In this document: positions 34,774 to 44,900 of the stretch, in pieces
Position numbering within the stretch: the stretch's first letter is position 1
How the letters are laid out: every line of letters starts with the position of its first letter
NCBI GenBank assembly: GCA_021815785.1
Contig: JAKAZS010000008.1
Span: 1 to 53,911, forward strand
Direction: 5' to 3'
From: a bacterium
GTDB taxonomy: Bacteria > Cyanobacteriota > Vampirovibrionia > Obscuribacterales > JAKAZS01
DNA: 53,911 nucleotides
Notes under the pieces: model-generated
The model's input: only the letters and a program-made list of their open reading frames with translations
What the model was told of the DNA's origin: nothing
Database searches by the model: none
Made by a program: the position numbers and the translations under genes

Positions 34774-36183
34774 TTAAATTAATTGGGCTTGGCTCATGCT
34801 GTATTTAGTCATTACTTTGCGTTTTATAAAGTTACCTCGGCCGATAACCCCTTGGTAAGAGCCGTTTTGTATAATAACTTCCCCACGGCTAAGCACTGTT
34901 TCGACACAGCCCGTTACTTCTTTACCTTCGTAACAATTGTAATCTACCTTCATATGATGCGTTTTAGCGCTAATTGTATGTTTTAGGGTCGGATCAAAAA
35001 TAATTAAATCAGCATCGCTGCCAACTGCTATTGTTCCTTTTTGCGGGAACATGCCAAAAATTTTAGCTGGGTTGGTTGAGGTTAATTGAACGAACTGATT
35101 TAACGATATGCGTCCAGCTACAACCCCGCCATTATAAATAAGATTCATGCGGTTTTCGACTCCCGGACCACCATTGGGAATTTTGCTAAAATCATTAAGC
35201 CCAAGTTCTTTTTGTTCTTTAAAACAAAACGGGCAATGATCGGTCGAAATGACTTGTAAATCACCATAGTTTAAGCCGTGCCAAAGTTTGTCCTGATGGC
35301 ATTTTGGCCTAAGTGGAGGTGTTAATACATATTTAGCTCCTTCAAAATTTTCTTGATTATAATACTCATCATCGAGAAATAAATACTGTGGACAGGTTTC
35401 AGCATAAACCATAACCCCTTCGTTACGAGCTTCTTGGACTTTTTTTAAAGCTTCATAACAGCTTAAATGCACAATATAAACTGGTGATTTAGCCATTTGG
35501 GCTATTGCAATAGCGCGGTTGACACCTTCAGCTTCTGCTAGAACGGGTCTGGTTATGGCATGATATTTTGGACTGGTATGTCCAAGTTTTAAATGTTCAT
35601 TAATAATTTCATTAATAACAATACCATTCTCTGCATGCATGCAAATAAGCGCTCCGGTATCGCTACTTAACGACATCGCCCGATAGATACTGCCATCGTC
35701 CACATAAAAGACTCCTGGATAGGCCATAAACATTTTAAAACTAGTTACCCCTTCACGGTCAATGATTTGACGCATTTCCTTAACTTGGCTTAAACCTAGA
35801 TCAGTTACAATTAAATGAAATGAATAATCAATACAGGCTCGTTTATCGGCTTTTTTATGCCATTCATCGAGCGATTCAATTAACGATTTGCCTTTAAATT
35901 GAATCGCAAAGTCAACTATGGTAGTTGTACCACCAAAGGCCGCAGCCTTTGTGCCCGATTCAAAGTCATCACTGGAGGCTGTTCCACCAAAAGGCATATC
36001 TAAATGGGTGTGGACGTCAATACCACCGGGAAAAATATATTTATCTTTGGCATCAATGATTTTGCATCCCTTGACATCAAGGTTTTTACCAATACAGCTT
36101 ATGGTTTCATTTTCAATTAAAATATCAGCTTGATAATCATCACAAGCTGTTATAATCCGGCCATTTTTAATTAATGTTTGCAT
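34774..36183 (-). CDS. Dihydropyrimidinase (hydantoinase family)
   Basis: This cyclic amidohydrolase opens dihydrouracil, dihydrothymine or hydantoins. It is about 469 residues from the ATG at 36183, which has CGGAG upstream; an in-frame start at 36213 is less likely. Metal motif GGIDVHTHLDMPFGG, the carboxylated lysine in SFKMFMAYPG, HAENG, YIVHLSC and STDHCPF are all as expected. Typical length is 460-480. The pathway partners (dihydropyrimidine dehydrogenase, beta-ureidopropionase) are not adjacent, though an NCS1 base permease and cytidine deaminase lie at 46-48 kb. Confidence 0.93.
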   Translation of the reverse strand: MQTLIKNGRIITACDDYQADILIENETISCIGKNLDVKGCKIIDAKDKYIFPGGIDVHTHLDMPFGGTASSDDFESGTKAAAFGGTTTIVDFAIQFKGKSLIESLDEWHKKADKRACIDYSFHLIVTDLGLSQVKEMRQIIDREGVTSFKMFMAYPGVFYVDDGSIYRAMSLSSDTGALICMHAENGIVINEIINEHLKLGHTSPKYHAITRPVLAEAEGVNRAIAIAQMAKSPVYIVHLSCYEALKKVQEARNEGVMVYAETCPQYLFLDDEYYNQENFEGAKYVLTPPLRPKCHQDKLWHGLNYGDLQVISTDHCPFCFKEQKELGLNDFSKIPNGGPGVENRMNLIYNGGVVAGRISLNQFVQLTSTNPAKIFGMFPQKGTIAVGSDADLIIFDPTLKHTISAKTHHMKVDYNCYEGKEVTGCVETVLSRGEVIIQNGSYQGVIGRGNFIKRKVMTKYSMSQAQLI

Positions 36184-36306
36184 ATTTAACTCCGTTACCA
36201 AAAAATTAATCAAACAAATTTAACCTATAAATTTGATTATAAATTATCTTAAAGCAAAAATTATGATATATAGTTTAAGTATTATCCAATTAAATGTTTT
36301 AATAAT

Positions 36307-38241
36307 TTGAAAGAGTTTAATTTATCCACTATTAGTGAAATTAGGCAACAAGCTAGCATTGTTGAAATCATTAGCGAATATGTGATTTTAAAAAACTCAG
36401 GTCGAGATTATCGAGGTCTGTGTCCGTTTCATAATGAAAAGACACCTTCTTTTCATGTTAATTTGGAAAAAGGCATTTTTAAATGTTTTGGTTGTGGCGT
36501 TGGTGGCGATGTCTTTGCTTTTTTACAAAAAGTTCTGGGTAAAACCTTTGGTGAGGTTTTACGTGATTTAGGTGCTCGCTATGGAATTTCGATTGAGCAA
36601 AGTAATCAAGCGTATACGGATACCGCAATTCATTATAAAATCTGCCAAAGTGCAATGACTTATTATCAAGAACTGTTATTAAACCCTAAATCAGGTCAGG
36701 TTGCTAATGAATATCTTAAAACTAGGGACATAAACCATGATTCTTGTCAAAAATTTAATTTAGGTTATGCGCCTAATTCTTATGATGGCTTAATTACTTA
36801 TTTGACCAAATATATACATGTATCTGTATTGGACATTGAAAAGGCCGGACTGGCACGACAGAAAGATGGTAAATATTATGATTTGTTTCGTAATCGCCTC
36901 ATTATTCCCATAATTAATGAATTTGGTAAAACTATAGCTTTTGGCGGGCGCGATCTCGGGACAAGTCCAGTTAAATATTTAAATTCGCCGGAAACGCCTA
37001 TTTTTACTAAGGGTAATAATTTGTTTGGGCTTAATTTAGCTAAGGAAAAAATTAGTTATGCGGATTATGTCATATTGGTTGAAGGTTATTTAGACGTTAT
37101 TTTGGCGCATCAAAATGGTTTTAGTAATACGGTAGCCAGTTTAGGCACTGCGTTAACTCCCCGGCAAGCCAAAATGCTCTTTAAATTTACCCATTCAAGA
37201 AAGGTATATTTGGCCTTTGATAATGATCAGGCTGGAATTGCGGCTATTAATCGTGGTATTGAAATAATTAATGAATTGGTGGAAGGTATTGGCTGCGATC
37301 TTAAAATTCTTAATTTACCTACTGGTAAAGATATGGCTGACTTCTTCCTTCATTGTGATCAAGATTTGCCGCTTAAGCAAAGTAAAATTCAGCAATTAGA
37401 ATTAGCCTTAGAGTCAGCACCAAATTATCTTGATTTCGGTTTAAATTTGGCAATTAAAGATATTGACTATCATAATTCTAACGGTAAAGTTCAGGCTGCT
37501 CAACGGTTAATACCTATATTGGCGAAAATTAAAAGCGTTATAGCTCGGTCTGAATTTATTAAAATCTGGGCTAATAAATTATTGATTAATGAAAACGACT
37601 TAAGTCAAGAGGTTCGTGACTATCAACGCCAATCTGGTATTAATCAGCCTTCTAGTCATAAAATTCAGGCTATCACTATAGCTAAACCTAATCTTCAGCA
37701 TTCGAATAAGAAAGGTTTTTACCGTCAGGCTGAAATAGTTATTTTGGCTTATTTCTTTACTAGTCAAGATGATTTGGTTTATATGAAGTCTTTATTAATT
37801 AACGAGATTTTTATTTCGATGGAATCTAAAATTATCAAGCAATTGATCGATGAAAATGTTACTCAAAGTAAATCTGTTGATGAATTATTTGCCTTGGTTC
37901 TTGATGCTTCCAGCCGTAATGATGTTAATTTAAAAAATGAAGTTGTCAACGTTTGGTACAAAGCCCAAGAAATAATTAGCCAAAATGCTGATATGTCGAT
38001 TATGGTTCTTGATTCTCTTAAAAAACTCATCAAAGAACAGATTATGCAAGAGTTACCTAAATTATTATTAGAATTAAATAATCAGGAAAATTCTGCTAAA
38101 ATTCAAAGTATAATTTCTAATTTAAAAAAAATCGAAGCTAATGAATTAATGAAAGCTAATGATGTGAACAATTTATTAGAAATTTATCGTAAAATTAAGG
38201 ATATGTTATCCTTTAACAATCAATTGGAGCGTTTAAAGTGA
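36307..38241 (+). CDS. dnaG: DNA primase
   Basis: It makes RNA primers at the replication fork. The 644-residue protein has an N-terminal zinc-binding domain ([14 protein letters not shown] ... [11 protein letters not shown], residues about 39-64), the RNA polymerase domain with AFGGRDLG, and the Toprim motifs VEGYLDVI and FDNDQAG. The C-terminal part is the helicase-binding type. The start is TTG with no clear ribosome site. The stop overlaps the rpoD start by four bases, forming the classic dnaG-rpoD module. Confidence 0.97.
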   Translation: MKEFNLSTISEIRQQASIVEIISEYVILKNSGRDYRGLCPFHNEKTPSFHVNLEKGIFKCFGCGVGGDVFAFLQKVLGKTFGEVLRDLGARYGISIEQSNQAYTDTAIHYKICQSAMTYYQELLLNPKSGQVANEYLKTRDINHDSCQKFNLGYAPNSYDGLITYLTKYIHVSVLDIEKAGLARQKDGKYYDLFRNRLIIPIINEFGKTIAFGGRDLGTSPVKYLNSPETPIFTKGNNLFGLNLAKEKISYADYVILVEGYLDVILAHQNGFSNTVASLGTALTPRQAKMLFKFTHSRKVYLAFDNDQAGIAAINRGIEIINELVEGIGCDLKILNLPTGKDMADFFLHCDQDLPLKQSKIQQLELALESAPNYLDFGLNLAIKDIDYHNSNGKVQAAQRLIPILAKIKSVIARSEFIKIWANKLLINENDLSQEVRDYQRQSGINQPSSHKIQAITIAKPNLQHSNKKGFYRQAEIVILAYFFTSQDDLVYMKSLLINEIFISMESKIIKQLIDENVTQSKSVDELFALVLDASSRNDVNLKNEVVNVWYKAQEIISQNADMSIMVLDSLKKLIKEQIMQELPKLLLELNNQENSAKIQSIISNLKKIEANELMKANDVNNLLEIYRKIKDMLSFNNQLERLK

Positions 38242-39302
38242 AAGAAAAAAATTCTGAAGAAGCTGGATTCGTAACTACTGATAGTGAAGATATTAAGACT
38301 GGCTCTAAATCAGCTATAGATAGTATTTTAGCTTTAGATCTTGAAGAAGACTTGCCAAGTATTACTGAGGCTGATCAGTCTTTATTGGCTGGTTTAGAAG
38401 ATGAAGATATTGAAAAAGATCCAGTTGAATTTGAAGAAGTAGTTTCACGTGGGTTGTCAAACGATGATCCGGTTCGGATGTATTTAAAAGAAATTGGACG
38501 TATTCCTTTACTTAAAGCTAGTGATGAAATTGAATTGGCGCGTAAAATTGAAATGGGTGGATCCGATGGGGCTATTGCTAAACGCAAATTGGTTCAGGCT
38601 AATTTACGCTTGGTAGTTTCGATAGCTAAAAAATATTCTGGTCGAGGCTTATTATTTTTAGATTTAATTCAGGAAGGTAATTTAGGTTTAATTAGAGCCG
38701 CTGAAAAATTTGATCATGCTAAAGGTTATAAATTTAGTACTTATGCTACCTGGTGGATTCGTCAGGCCATTACCCGATCGATAGCTGATCAAGCTCGAAC
38801 GATTCGAATTCCTGTACATATGGTGGAAACGATTAATAAACTTAAAAAAATCACGCGCAGGCTAGCGCAGGAAAAAAGTCGCAAACCTACCGACGAAGAA
38901 GTTGCTGAAGCCATGGAAATTACGGTTACTAAATTGCGCGAAATAACTAAAGTCGCCCAAGAACCAATATCTTTAGAAACACCAGTGGGAAAAGAAGATG
39001 ATAGTAAACTTGGTGATTTTATTGAGGATAAAGAAGCAGCAACACCATCGTCGTCGGTAAGTCATGAATTGTTGCGTGATGATATCAAGGAAATTATGGC
39101 AACTGGGCTGACGCAAAAAGAACGCGATGTGATACGATTGCGTTATGGTCTGGATGATGGCCGGCAGCGTACCCTTGAAGAAGTTGGTAATTTATTTGGG
39201 GTGACGCGTGAACGCATTCGCCAGATTGAAGCAAAAGCTTTACGAAAATTAAGACATCCCAATCGCTCACGTAGGTTACGTGAGTACATGGAAGATGAAT
39301 AG
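38238..39302 (+). CDS. rpoD: Primary sigma factor RpoD/SigA
   Basis: This is the housekeeping sigma factor of RNA polymerase. The 354-residue protein has a short acidic N-terminus (about 70 residues, no full region 1.1), region 1.2 ([16 protein letters not shown]), region 2 ([24 protein letters not shown] ... [13 protein letters not shown]), region 3, and region 4 with [20 protein letters not shown]. The GTG start overlaps dnaG by four bases and has GGAG upstream, so translation is coupled. The non-coding -10 elements seen in the window fit its expected TATAAT preference. Confidence 0.97.
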   Translation: MKEKNSEEAGFVTTDSEDIKTGSKSAIDSILALDLEEDLPSITEADQSLLAGLEDEDIEKDPVEFEEVVSRGLSNDDPVRMYLKEIGRIPLLKASDEIELARKIEMGGSDGAIAKRKLVQANLRLVVSIAKKYSGRGLLFLDLIQEGNLGLIRAAEKFDHAKGYKFSTYATWWIRQAITRSIADQARTIRIPVHMVETINKLKKITRRLAQEKSRKPTDEEVAEAMEITVTKLREITKVAQEPISLETPVGKEDDSKLGDFIEDKEAATPSSSVSHELLRDDIKEIMATGLTQKERDVIRLRYGLDDGRQRTLEEVGNLFGVTRERIRQIEAKALRKLRHPNRSRRLREYMEDE

Positions 39303-39319
39303 TCGACATGACATAACTG

Positions 39320-40303
39320 ATGAATATTGAAAAATGGCTGAATCAGCAAAAGCAATACTGGTTAGAACTAGATGAAATTGTACTTAAAATTAGTAAGAAT
39401 CAGTCTAAAGATTTAACCAATAATCAAATAAGAAGATTTAGTTCTTTGTATATGGTAACAGCTCAGGATTTAGCTAGGGCTAGGGCTATAGGCATATCAG
39501 CTAGTGTTGAAAATTATTTAAATAATTTGGTGATTAAGTCACATAATCAAATTTATTCAGGTAAACCCCAAAATAAAATTAGTATTTTAAATTATTTATG
39601 GTTCGAATACCCTAAACTCTTTACGAGATATACAAGGTATATAGGCATTGCTTTCTTGATCTTCTTTTGGGGATTTAGTTTTGGCTATATAAATATTCAG
39701 GTCAATAATGATTTTGCCAATGCTTATATAGTTCAAGGTAAGCCAATTTTGCCTGGCCAAGTTAAACAGTTAGTTGATGAACATAAAATGTGGACACAAG
39801 GTATTCAAGGTTTTGAATCATATTCCAGTGCTTTTATTGCAACCAATAATATTCGGGTATCTATTTTGCTCTATATTTTAGGTTTAAGTTTCGGTCTAGG
39901 TACAGCTTGGATTCTTTGGTTAAATGGATTGTCTATTGGGGTGGTTATTGGTTATTGCGCTAAACATGATATGTTACCCAATATTTTGAGTTTTATTGCT
40001 AGCCATGGGATTTTTGAATTATTAGCTTTTTACATTGCTGGAGCAGCTGGTTTAAGTTTAGGTTATGCTTTAATTAATCCAGGGTCATATAAAAGAATTG
40101 ACAGTTTGAAATTAGTAGCGGTAGACAGCGTTAAAATATTTTGTGGAGTCATACCTTTATTAATTTGTGCTGGAATTATTGAAGGCTATATATCGCCTCA
40201 AAGTAGAATTGAAAATTCGGTTAAATATATAATAAGTTTGACTACTTTAGGTCTGTTTTTATTATTTATATTTATGCCTCGAGATAAGCAAAGTGTTGGC
40301 TAG
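39320..40303 (+). CDS. SpoIIM-like (DUF95) membrane protein
   Basis: The 327-residue protein has a soluble N-terminal helical part (about 1-105) and about five or six spans. It shows family features ASHGIFELLAFYIAGAAGLSLGYAL and AGIIEGYISPQ. The family includes sporulation protein SpoIIM, but most members occur in non-sporulating bacteria beside RDD proteins, as here. It follows rpoD by 17 bases and converges with the RDD gene. The function is unknown; transport or envelope organisation is likely. No other sporulation genes are seen. Confidence 0.85.
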   Translation: MNIEKWLNQQKQYWLELDEIVLKISKNQSKDLTNNQIRRFSSLYMVTAQDLARARAIGISASVENYLNNLVIKSHNQIYSGKPQNKISILNYLWFEYPKLFTRYTRYIGIAFLIFFWGFSFGYINIQVNNDFANAYIVQGKPILPGQVKQLVDEHKMWTQGIQGFESYSSAFIATNNIRVSILLYILGLSFGLGTAWILWLNGLSIGVVIGYCAKHDMLPNILSFIASHGIFELLAFYIAGAAGLSLGYALINPGSYKRIDSLKLVAVDSVKIFCGVIPLLICAGIIEGYISPQSRIENSVKYIISLTTLGLFLLFIFMPRDKQSVG

Positions 40304-40309
40304 ATTTAT

Positions 40310-41074
40310 TTAGAGGCTTTGGCGAATATAATTTACGTAAACAGCTTGCAAATAATCAACATCTGCTAAATTGGTATCAGGATAAGTGCCCAAAATAGCT
40401 TCTAATTGGGTTCTAAGTTTTAAACCAATTTCATTTCGGGCTTTTGGGGTAAAATTTTTACATCTAGTTAAATATTGTTCTAAAATTTTATAGTCATTTT
40501 TAGTTAATAAATTAACATTAGCTATGCCTAAGGAATTGCTTTGGGGCAATTGTGGCAAAATTAATTCACCGGTTTCTTCAAAAACAACAATAGAATTTCC
40601 GGCTAAATCACCAAGACGTTTTTGCGTGGGATTAAACATTATCAAAATAACACCGATAAAGCCAAAACCTATGTCCACTGTTCTTAATAAGTTACGAATT
40701 AATACGGTAGTAAATGAAATTGGTGTGCCATCATCTTGGAGAACGCGTAGTTTAAGTATTTTTTTTCCTGGAGTTTGACCATTTAAAATGTATTCAAAAA
40801 AAATATAATAGCCAAAAATAATTATAAAAGGCATGATAATGGCGAAAATAGCGGTAAAAGCTTCACTGAAACTGTTGTTATGTAGAGTATTACTCATTAT
40901 AATGGCTATTTTTGATTTGTCGACAACTAACAGTAACAGACTCAACAAAGCAATTATCATAAGATATGATATTAAAGTATCAATAAAACTAGCTATAACT
41001 CTTCTGGTTAACCCGGCTAATTTAATTTTTATTTTAAGCTGTTCGGGCGTGTCAATTATATATTCTTTAGACAT
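40310..41074 (-). CDS. RDD family membrane protein
   Basis: The 254-residue protein has the RDD signature: Arg in AGLTRRVIASFIDTLI, then spans at about 30-50 and 72-95, with NGQTPGKKILKLRVLQDDG and the second Asp segment RLGDLAGNSIVV. The C-terminal 80 residues are cytoplasmic and polar. RDD and SpoIIM-like genes are often neighbours, and here they are convergent with only 6 bases between stops. Substrate or role is unknown; some RDD proteins are Na+/H+ antiporters. Confidence 0.88.
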   Translation of the reverse strand: MSKEYIIDTPEQLKIKIKLAGLTRRVIASFIDTLISYLMIIALLSLLLLVVDKSKIAIIMSNTLHNNSFSEAFTAIFAIIMPFIIIFGYYIFFEYILNGQTPGKKILKLRVLQDDGTPISFTTVLIRNLLRTVDIGFGFIGVILIMFNPTQKRLGDLAGNSIVVFEETGELILPQLPQSNSLGIANVNLLTKNDYKILEQYLTRCKNFTPKARNEIGLKLRTQLEAILGTYPDTNLADVDYLQAVYVNYIRQSL

Positions 41075-41361
41075 TTGCGGTTATATTCTTGATTGGGTTT
41101 TAAGGCTGTTGGACGACGATTGAATGTGTATTCTTTGGATATCGAAAAAGGCCGAATGTTTATTGCTTAGTACACTTGTTAATAATATCATATTAATCAT
41201 TAAGGATATTAGTCTTGCCTCGAAATTAAGATATTTGTTCACTTCTTAACCCTTAAAATTTCGATAAATTTAAAATAGTATCAAATATTTTTATAAAAAG
41301 TCTTGATTAGTTTGGAGAAATTGCTAAAATATAATTATAGTATTACTTTTTTGTGTTCAAT

Positions 41362-42294
41362 ATGTTTAATAAATCAAAATTTAATTTAATTACCACTAGC
41401 TTTGTTTGCGCTAGCCTTATGATTTTATTTCAGTCTAAATTTGCTGCTTTAGAATTATCAAATTCTAGCCAGTTGGGTAATGTTTATGCTGTTACGATTC
41501 ATAATCCTTTTATGGAAAGCAATGAGTTAGTTAAGCTTAAAAATGAATTGGCTAGTTTAGCTAAGACTAAGCAAAAATTAAAAGTTGGTCTGTTTTATAT
41601 TAATCCGACCAATGGGTCTTTTATTAATTTAAATGCCAAAGAAGCATTTTGTGCCGCCAGTTTAATTAAACTGCCCATACTGGTTAGTTTAATGCAATGT
41701 ATTGATAAAGGACAGCTTAAACTTAATACTATGTTGGCAATAAAAAATGATGTTTTAACTGGTGGATCTGGATATCTTCAATGGCAACCTGTTGGAACTA
41801 AGGTGTCAGTAGAAGATACCGCACGTCTGATGATTACCCATTCCGATAATACCGCAACCAATATGATAATTAAGGCTATTGGTGGTAAGGAAAAAATAAA
41901 TTATGATTTTAAAAACTGGGGCTTGCAAAAAACCCATATTGCTAATTTATTAGGTGATTTTGAAGGTACGAATAAGACGTCGCCCTATGATTTAGCTTAT
42001 TTATTAGGACGCATTGATAAAGGAGAATTAGTTAGTCCTAATTCTAAAAAAATAATGTTGACCTGGTTAAAGAGAACTCGGGTGCGTACACTTTTACCCA
42101 ATGTAATTGATCGTAGTCATAATATTTATCATAAAACCGGTGACATTAAAGCCATGGTTGGTGATGCTGGTATTGTCGAAAACAAAGACGGTAGTCATAC
42201 GATAATTGCTATTCAGGTTGAAAGACCGAGTAATGATTTAAGGGCTAATGAATTAATTCGCAATTTAGCTAAAATAATTTATCGCAATAATTAA
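41362..42294 (+). CDS. Class A beta-lactamase-like serine hydrolase
   Basis: An exported penicillin-recognising enzyme fold. Counting from the ATG at 41362 (310 residues), a signal peptide runs to about residue 29. The active motifs are SLIK (Ser100, Lys103), SDN (161-163), a Glu201 in DFEGTN where class A enzymes have the general base, and KTG (258-260). All key residues are present, so it may hydrolyse beta-lactams, or act as a wall D,D-peptidase-like enzyme as many distant family members do. A GTG at 41353 is an alternative start; a TATAAT lies at 41330-41335. It converges with the kinase gene, 3 bases apart. Confidence 0.85.
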   Translation: MFNKSKFNLITTSFVCASLMILFQSKFAALELSNSSQLGNVYAVTIHNPFMESNELVKLKNELASLAKTKQKLKVGLFYINPTNGSFINLNAKEAFCAASLIKLPILVSLMQCIDKGQLKLNTMLAIKNDVLTGGSGYLQWQPVGTKVSVEDTARLMITHSDNTATNMIIKAIGGKEKINYDFKNWGLQKTHIANLLGDFEGTNKTSPYDLAYLLGRIDKGELVSPNSKKIMLTWLKRTRVRTLLPNVIDRSHNIYHKTGDIKAMVGDAGIVENKDGSHTIIAIQVERPSNDLRANELIRNLAKIIYRNN

Positions 42295-42297
42295 TCT

Positions 42298-44358
42298 TTA
42301 TTTGGATTGTGGCTTAGAGTCTAACTTTTCTAAAATTTGCGTGTAAATTTTATGGCTTTTAAGTACTAATGCATTAGTATCAGGTAGTGTATTACTAAGT
42401 TCTATAGCTTTATTGGCTTTAGTTTTAGCTAATTCTAACTGATTATTGGCTAGGTAATATTCACTAAGGGATAACAATAAATTTATGGCCGGTTCAATCT
42501 CGGTTTTGTCTTTATAATTACTAATTGTTAAAGCTCGTTCAAATACCGAAATAGCTTCACGCATCTGGTTTTTCTCTTTACAATGTTTGGCTATAGCATA
42601 AGCCGAATTTAAGATTCTAGCTTTGCTGGATTCAGGAATGAATTTTTCCATTTGCATTGCTTCACCTAAAAAACTAACAGCCGTAATTAGCTTTCCTTTG
42701 GCCAAGGATAAAGTAGCATCATTAATTAATTGATCACTATACCGTTTAGCGGCATTTTTAGTAGGGTGTTTAGGAATAAGGTTATTATTTAAATTGATTA
42801 CTTCAGGAATATCCTCACCTAGATTATTATAGAGAGATTCGATGCGTTGCAAATTGGCATTTAAAATCTTTTCCCTTAAGGCATTTAAAATATTACTATC
42901 GGGTTTTTCCTTGCGATAGAGATTTCTTAAGGCAACTAGAGCAAGTATTTCGCGATTGTTAGCATCTTCGAAGTCGTAAGCAATATTAGCCGCATTAACA
43001 TACATAACTTTAGCTAATTCATAGTTTTTATTACTTTCACATAAATGACCAAAATTCATAATACCATCCCACCATAATTTTTTGTAAAGCGGAACTTTAT
43101 TGTTAACTGATCCTGACCAGTTTAAGAATAAAAGTAAAGTTACAAAAATTGTAACTATGCTAGATGCGAGAATTTTATTTTGTTTTTCCAATTTTTGAAC
43201 TGACTCTTTTAAAATAGTGTTTTTGAATTTAGTTGAGTCAACCATTGAGACAGGTTTAGGTGTTAAAGGTTCAATTTTGTTAATGGCTTCGATTTTGGTT
43301 TGGGAAATATTAGTATTAATATTATTGTTTTTCGCTGGCGCTGTTTTGTTTTCAGGAGAATTACGTTGGCTGTACAAATTAACTATGGTATTAAGTTGGT
43401 CTTTGATGATTTCCATGGACTTAGGACGAGATTCAGGTCTTTTTTGCAGCATTGAATGAACGAGGTCTTCAAGCTCAGGTGGTATGATTAAATAAGGTGA
43501 AACGGTAGTAAGTTTTGGGCATAATTCACTTACATGTTTACTCATAATATCATAATTGCTGTTACCTTGAAATGGTGGTACGCCAGTTAACGATTCAAAT
43601 AATACGCAGCCTAATGAGTATATATCGGAACTGGTACTCAGGCCATCACCTTTACATTGTTCAGGACTCATGTACAGTGGAGAACCGAAGACATCACCTT
43701 TTTGAGTTAGATCTGGTCTGGTACTAACTTCCTGTAAGTCAAGAAATTTAGCAATGCCAAAGTCAAAAATTTTAACTAGGGGTTTTTCGGTATATTCTAA
43801 AATTAAAATATTACTTGGTTTAAGATCACGGTGAACGATATTTCTTTTATGGGCATGATTCATGCCATCGCAAATCTGGATGAAAATTTCCAGTACTGAA
43901 TTATATGGTAAAAAGCCATTACGATTTATAATTTCCAGTAAGCTTTCACCCTCTAAATATTCCATAATTAAAAAGGCAATTGAATTGGTGGTGACACCAA
44001 AGTCAATTATTTCAACAATATTCGGGTGTTTTAGTGAGCTAGCGGTTTGGGCTTCTCTTTGAAAGCGTTCAAAGCTATTTTCATCATTTGCCGCCATTAA
44101 ATTTAATACCTTAATAGCTACTAGTTTATCAATATATTTTTGTTTGGCTTTATATACCTTGCTCATGCCACCACTGCCAATAAGATCTAATATTTCATAT
44201 CTTTCGGCAAAAATATTACCAATAAAAGGATCGTCATTAGGCTTGGTTAAAGTTGTATTGTCAAAAGGGCACAATACCATGCCATATGGATAAGAGCGGC
44301 TGCAAGTCTTACAAATAAGATCATTGTTAAAACTAATATTAGAATCATCGTAATTCAT
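42298..44358 (-). CDS. Ser/Thr kinase with zinc ribbon and TPR-like tail
   Basis: The 686-residue Hanks-type kinase has an N-terminal Cys cluster (Cys16, 19, 30) resembling a degenerate zinc ribbon. The kinase domain follows: GSGGMSKVY at 61-69, Lys83, HRDLKPSN (Asp178), DFG at 199-201 and SPE at 231-233. A variable linker and a span at about 397-414 lead to a helical C-terminal region (420-686) with TPR-like repeats that would lie outside. It resembles a receptor kinase that senses an envelope signal through its TPR part. It starts 8 bases after the stop of a small beta-sandwich protein, its probable partner. Confidence 0.9.
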   Translation of the reverse strand: MNYDDSNISFNNDLICKTCSRSYPYGMVLCPFDNTTLTKPNDDPFIGNIFAERYEILDLIGSGGMSKVYKAKQKYIDKLVAIKVLNLMAANDENSFERFQREAQTASSLKHPNIVEIIDFGVTTNSIAFLIMEYLEGESLLEIINRNGFLPYNSVLEIFIQICDGMNHAHKRNIVHRDLKPSNILILEYTEKPLVKIFDFGIAKFLDLQEVSTRPDLTQKGDVFGSPLYMSPEQCKGDGLSTSSDIYSLGCVLFESLTGVPPFQGNSNYDIMSKHVSELCPKLTTVSPYLIIPPELEDLVHSMLQKRPESRPKSMEIIKDQLNTIVNLYSQRNSPENKTAPAKNNNINTNISQTKIEAINKIEPLTPKPVSMVDSTKFKNTILKESVQKLEKQNKILASSIVTIFVTLLLFLNWSGSVNNKVPLYKKLWWDGIMNFGHLCESNKNYELAKVMYVNAANIAYDFEDANNREILALVALRNLYRKEKPDSNILNALREKILNANLQRIESLYNNLGEDIPEVINLNNNLIPKHPTKNAAKRYSDQLINDATLSLAKGKLITAVSFLGEAMQMEKFIPESSKARILNSAYAIAKHCKEKNQMREAISVFERALTISNYKDKTEIEPAINLLLSLSEYYLANNQLELAKTKANKAIELSNTLPDTNALVLKSHKIYTQILEKLDSKPQSK

Positions 44359-44366
44359 ATTTATAA

Positions 44367-44789
44367 TTATGGATCTGGTGGTGAATCTTGTTCCATCATT
44401 GTCCAGAATTTACGTTCAATATCCCAGACAACTTTATTCTCCCAATTTAATAAAGAAATTTTGGCAATGTATAAACCTTCCTTTTCTAAGTCCACATCAA
44501 CCGGTAAAATATAATTACCTTTAAATAAGTCGCTTGGGTCATTGGCATTAAATTCACAGCGATAAATTTCTTTACCAGTTGGATCTTCAATACTAGCAAT
44601 TCCTTTATATTGACGCCGTTCATAGGGAGTGCCAAAACCAATCAGCCAATGACAACTCATTCTTACGGGTAATGATTTATGCATAAACAGGTCGAACAAA
44701 CCAATGGCATTGACTTTACCGTTTTCAGCAAATTCAGCTTTTTGGCAGAATATAATATAACCACTATGTAAATACTTAATGAATATCAC
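44367..44789 (-). CDS. DUF6941-like small protein, kinase operon partner
   Basis: The 140-residue soluble protein has the pattern of the DUF6941 family: CQKAEF.ENGKVNAIGLFDLF near the N-terminus, a central IEDPTGKEIYRCEF and a beta-rich remainder ending in WDIERKFWTMMEQ. It starts at GTG (44789) without a clear ribosome site. It lies 8 bases upstream of the zinc-ribbon kinase gene, so the two are cotranscribed. It may be a substrate or adaptor of the kinase; the biochemical role is unknown. Confidence 0.65.
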   Translation of the reverse strand: MIFIKYLHSGYIIFCQKAEFAENGKVNAIGLFDLFMHKSLPVRMSCHWLIGFGTPYERRQYKGIASIEDPTGKEIYRCEFNANDPSDLFKGNYILPVDVDLEKEGLYIAKISLLNWENKVVWDIERKFWTMMEQDSPPDP

Positions 44790-44900
44790 CTAAATTTAGT
44801 AATTAATGACATTCTATTATAACTTACTTTGCAAATGTCAAAGTATTAAAAAAAATATTAAAAGAAAATTATGTGAATAATATTTTAAGGAGTAATCTGA

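Noticed and set aside
39320-40303. Sporulation gene spoIIM
   Set aside because: The family is widespread in non-sporulating bacteria next to RDD genes, and no sporulation genes are present.
41362-42294. Acquired antibiotic resistance beta-lactamase
   Set aside because: No mobile element is adjacent and base use matches the chromosome; it is a distant family member and may be a housekeeping hydrolase.
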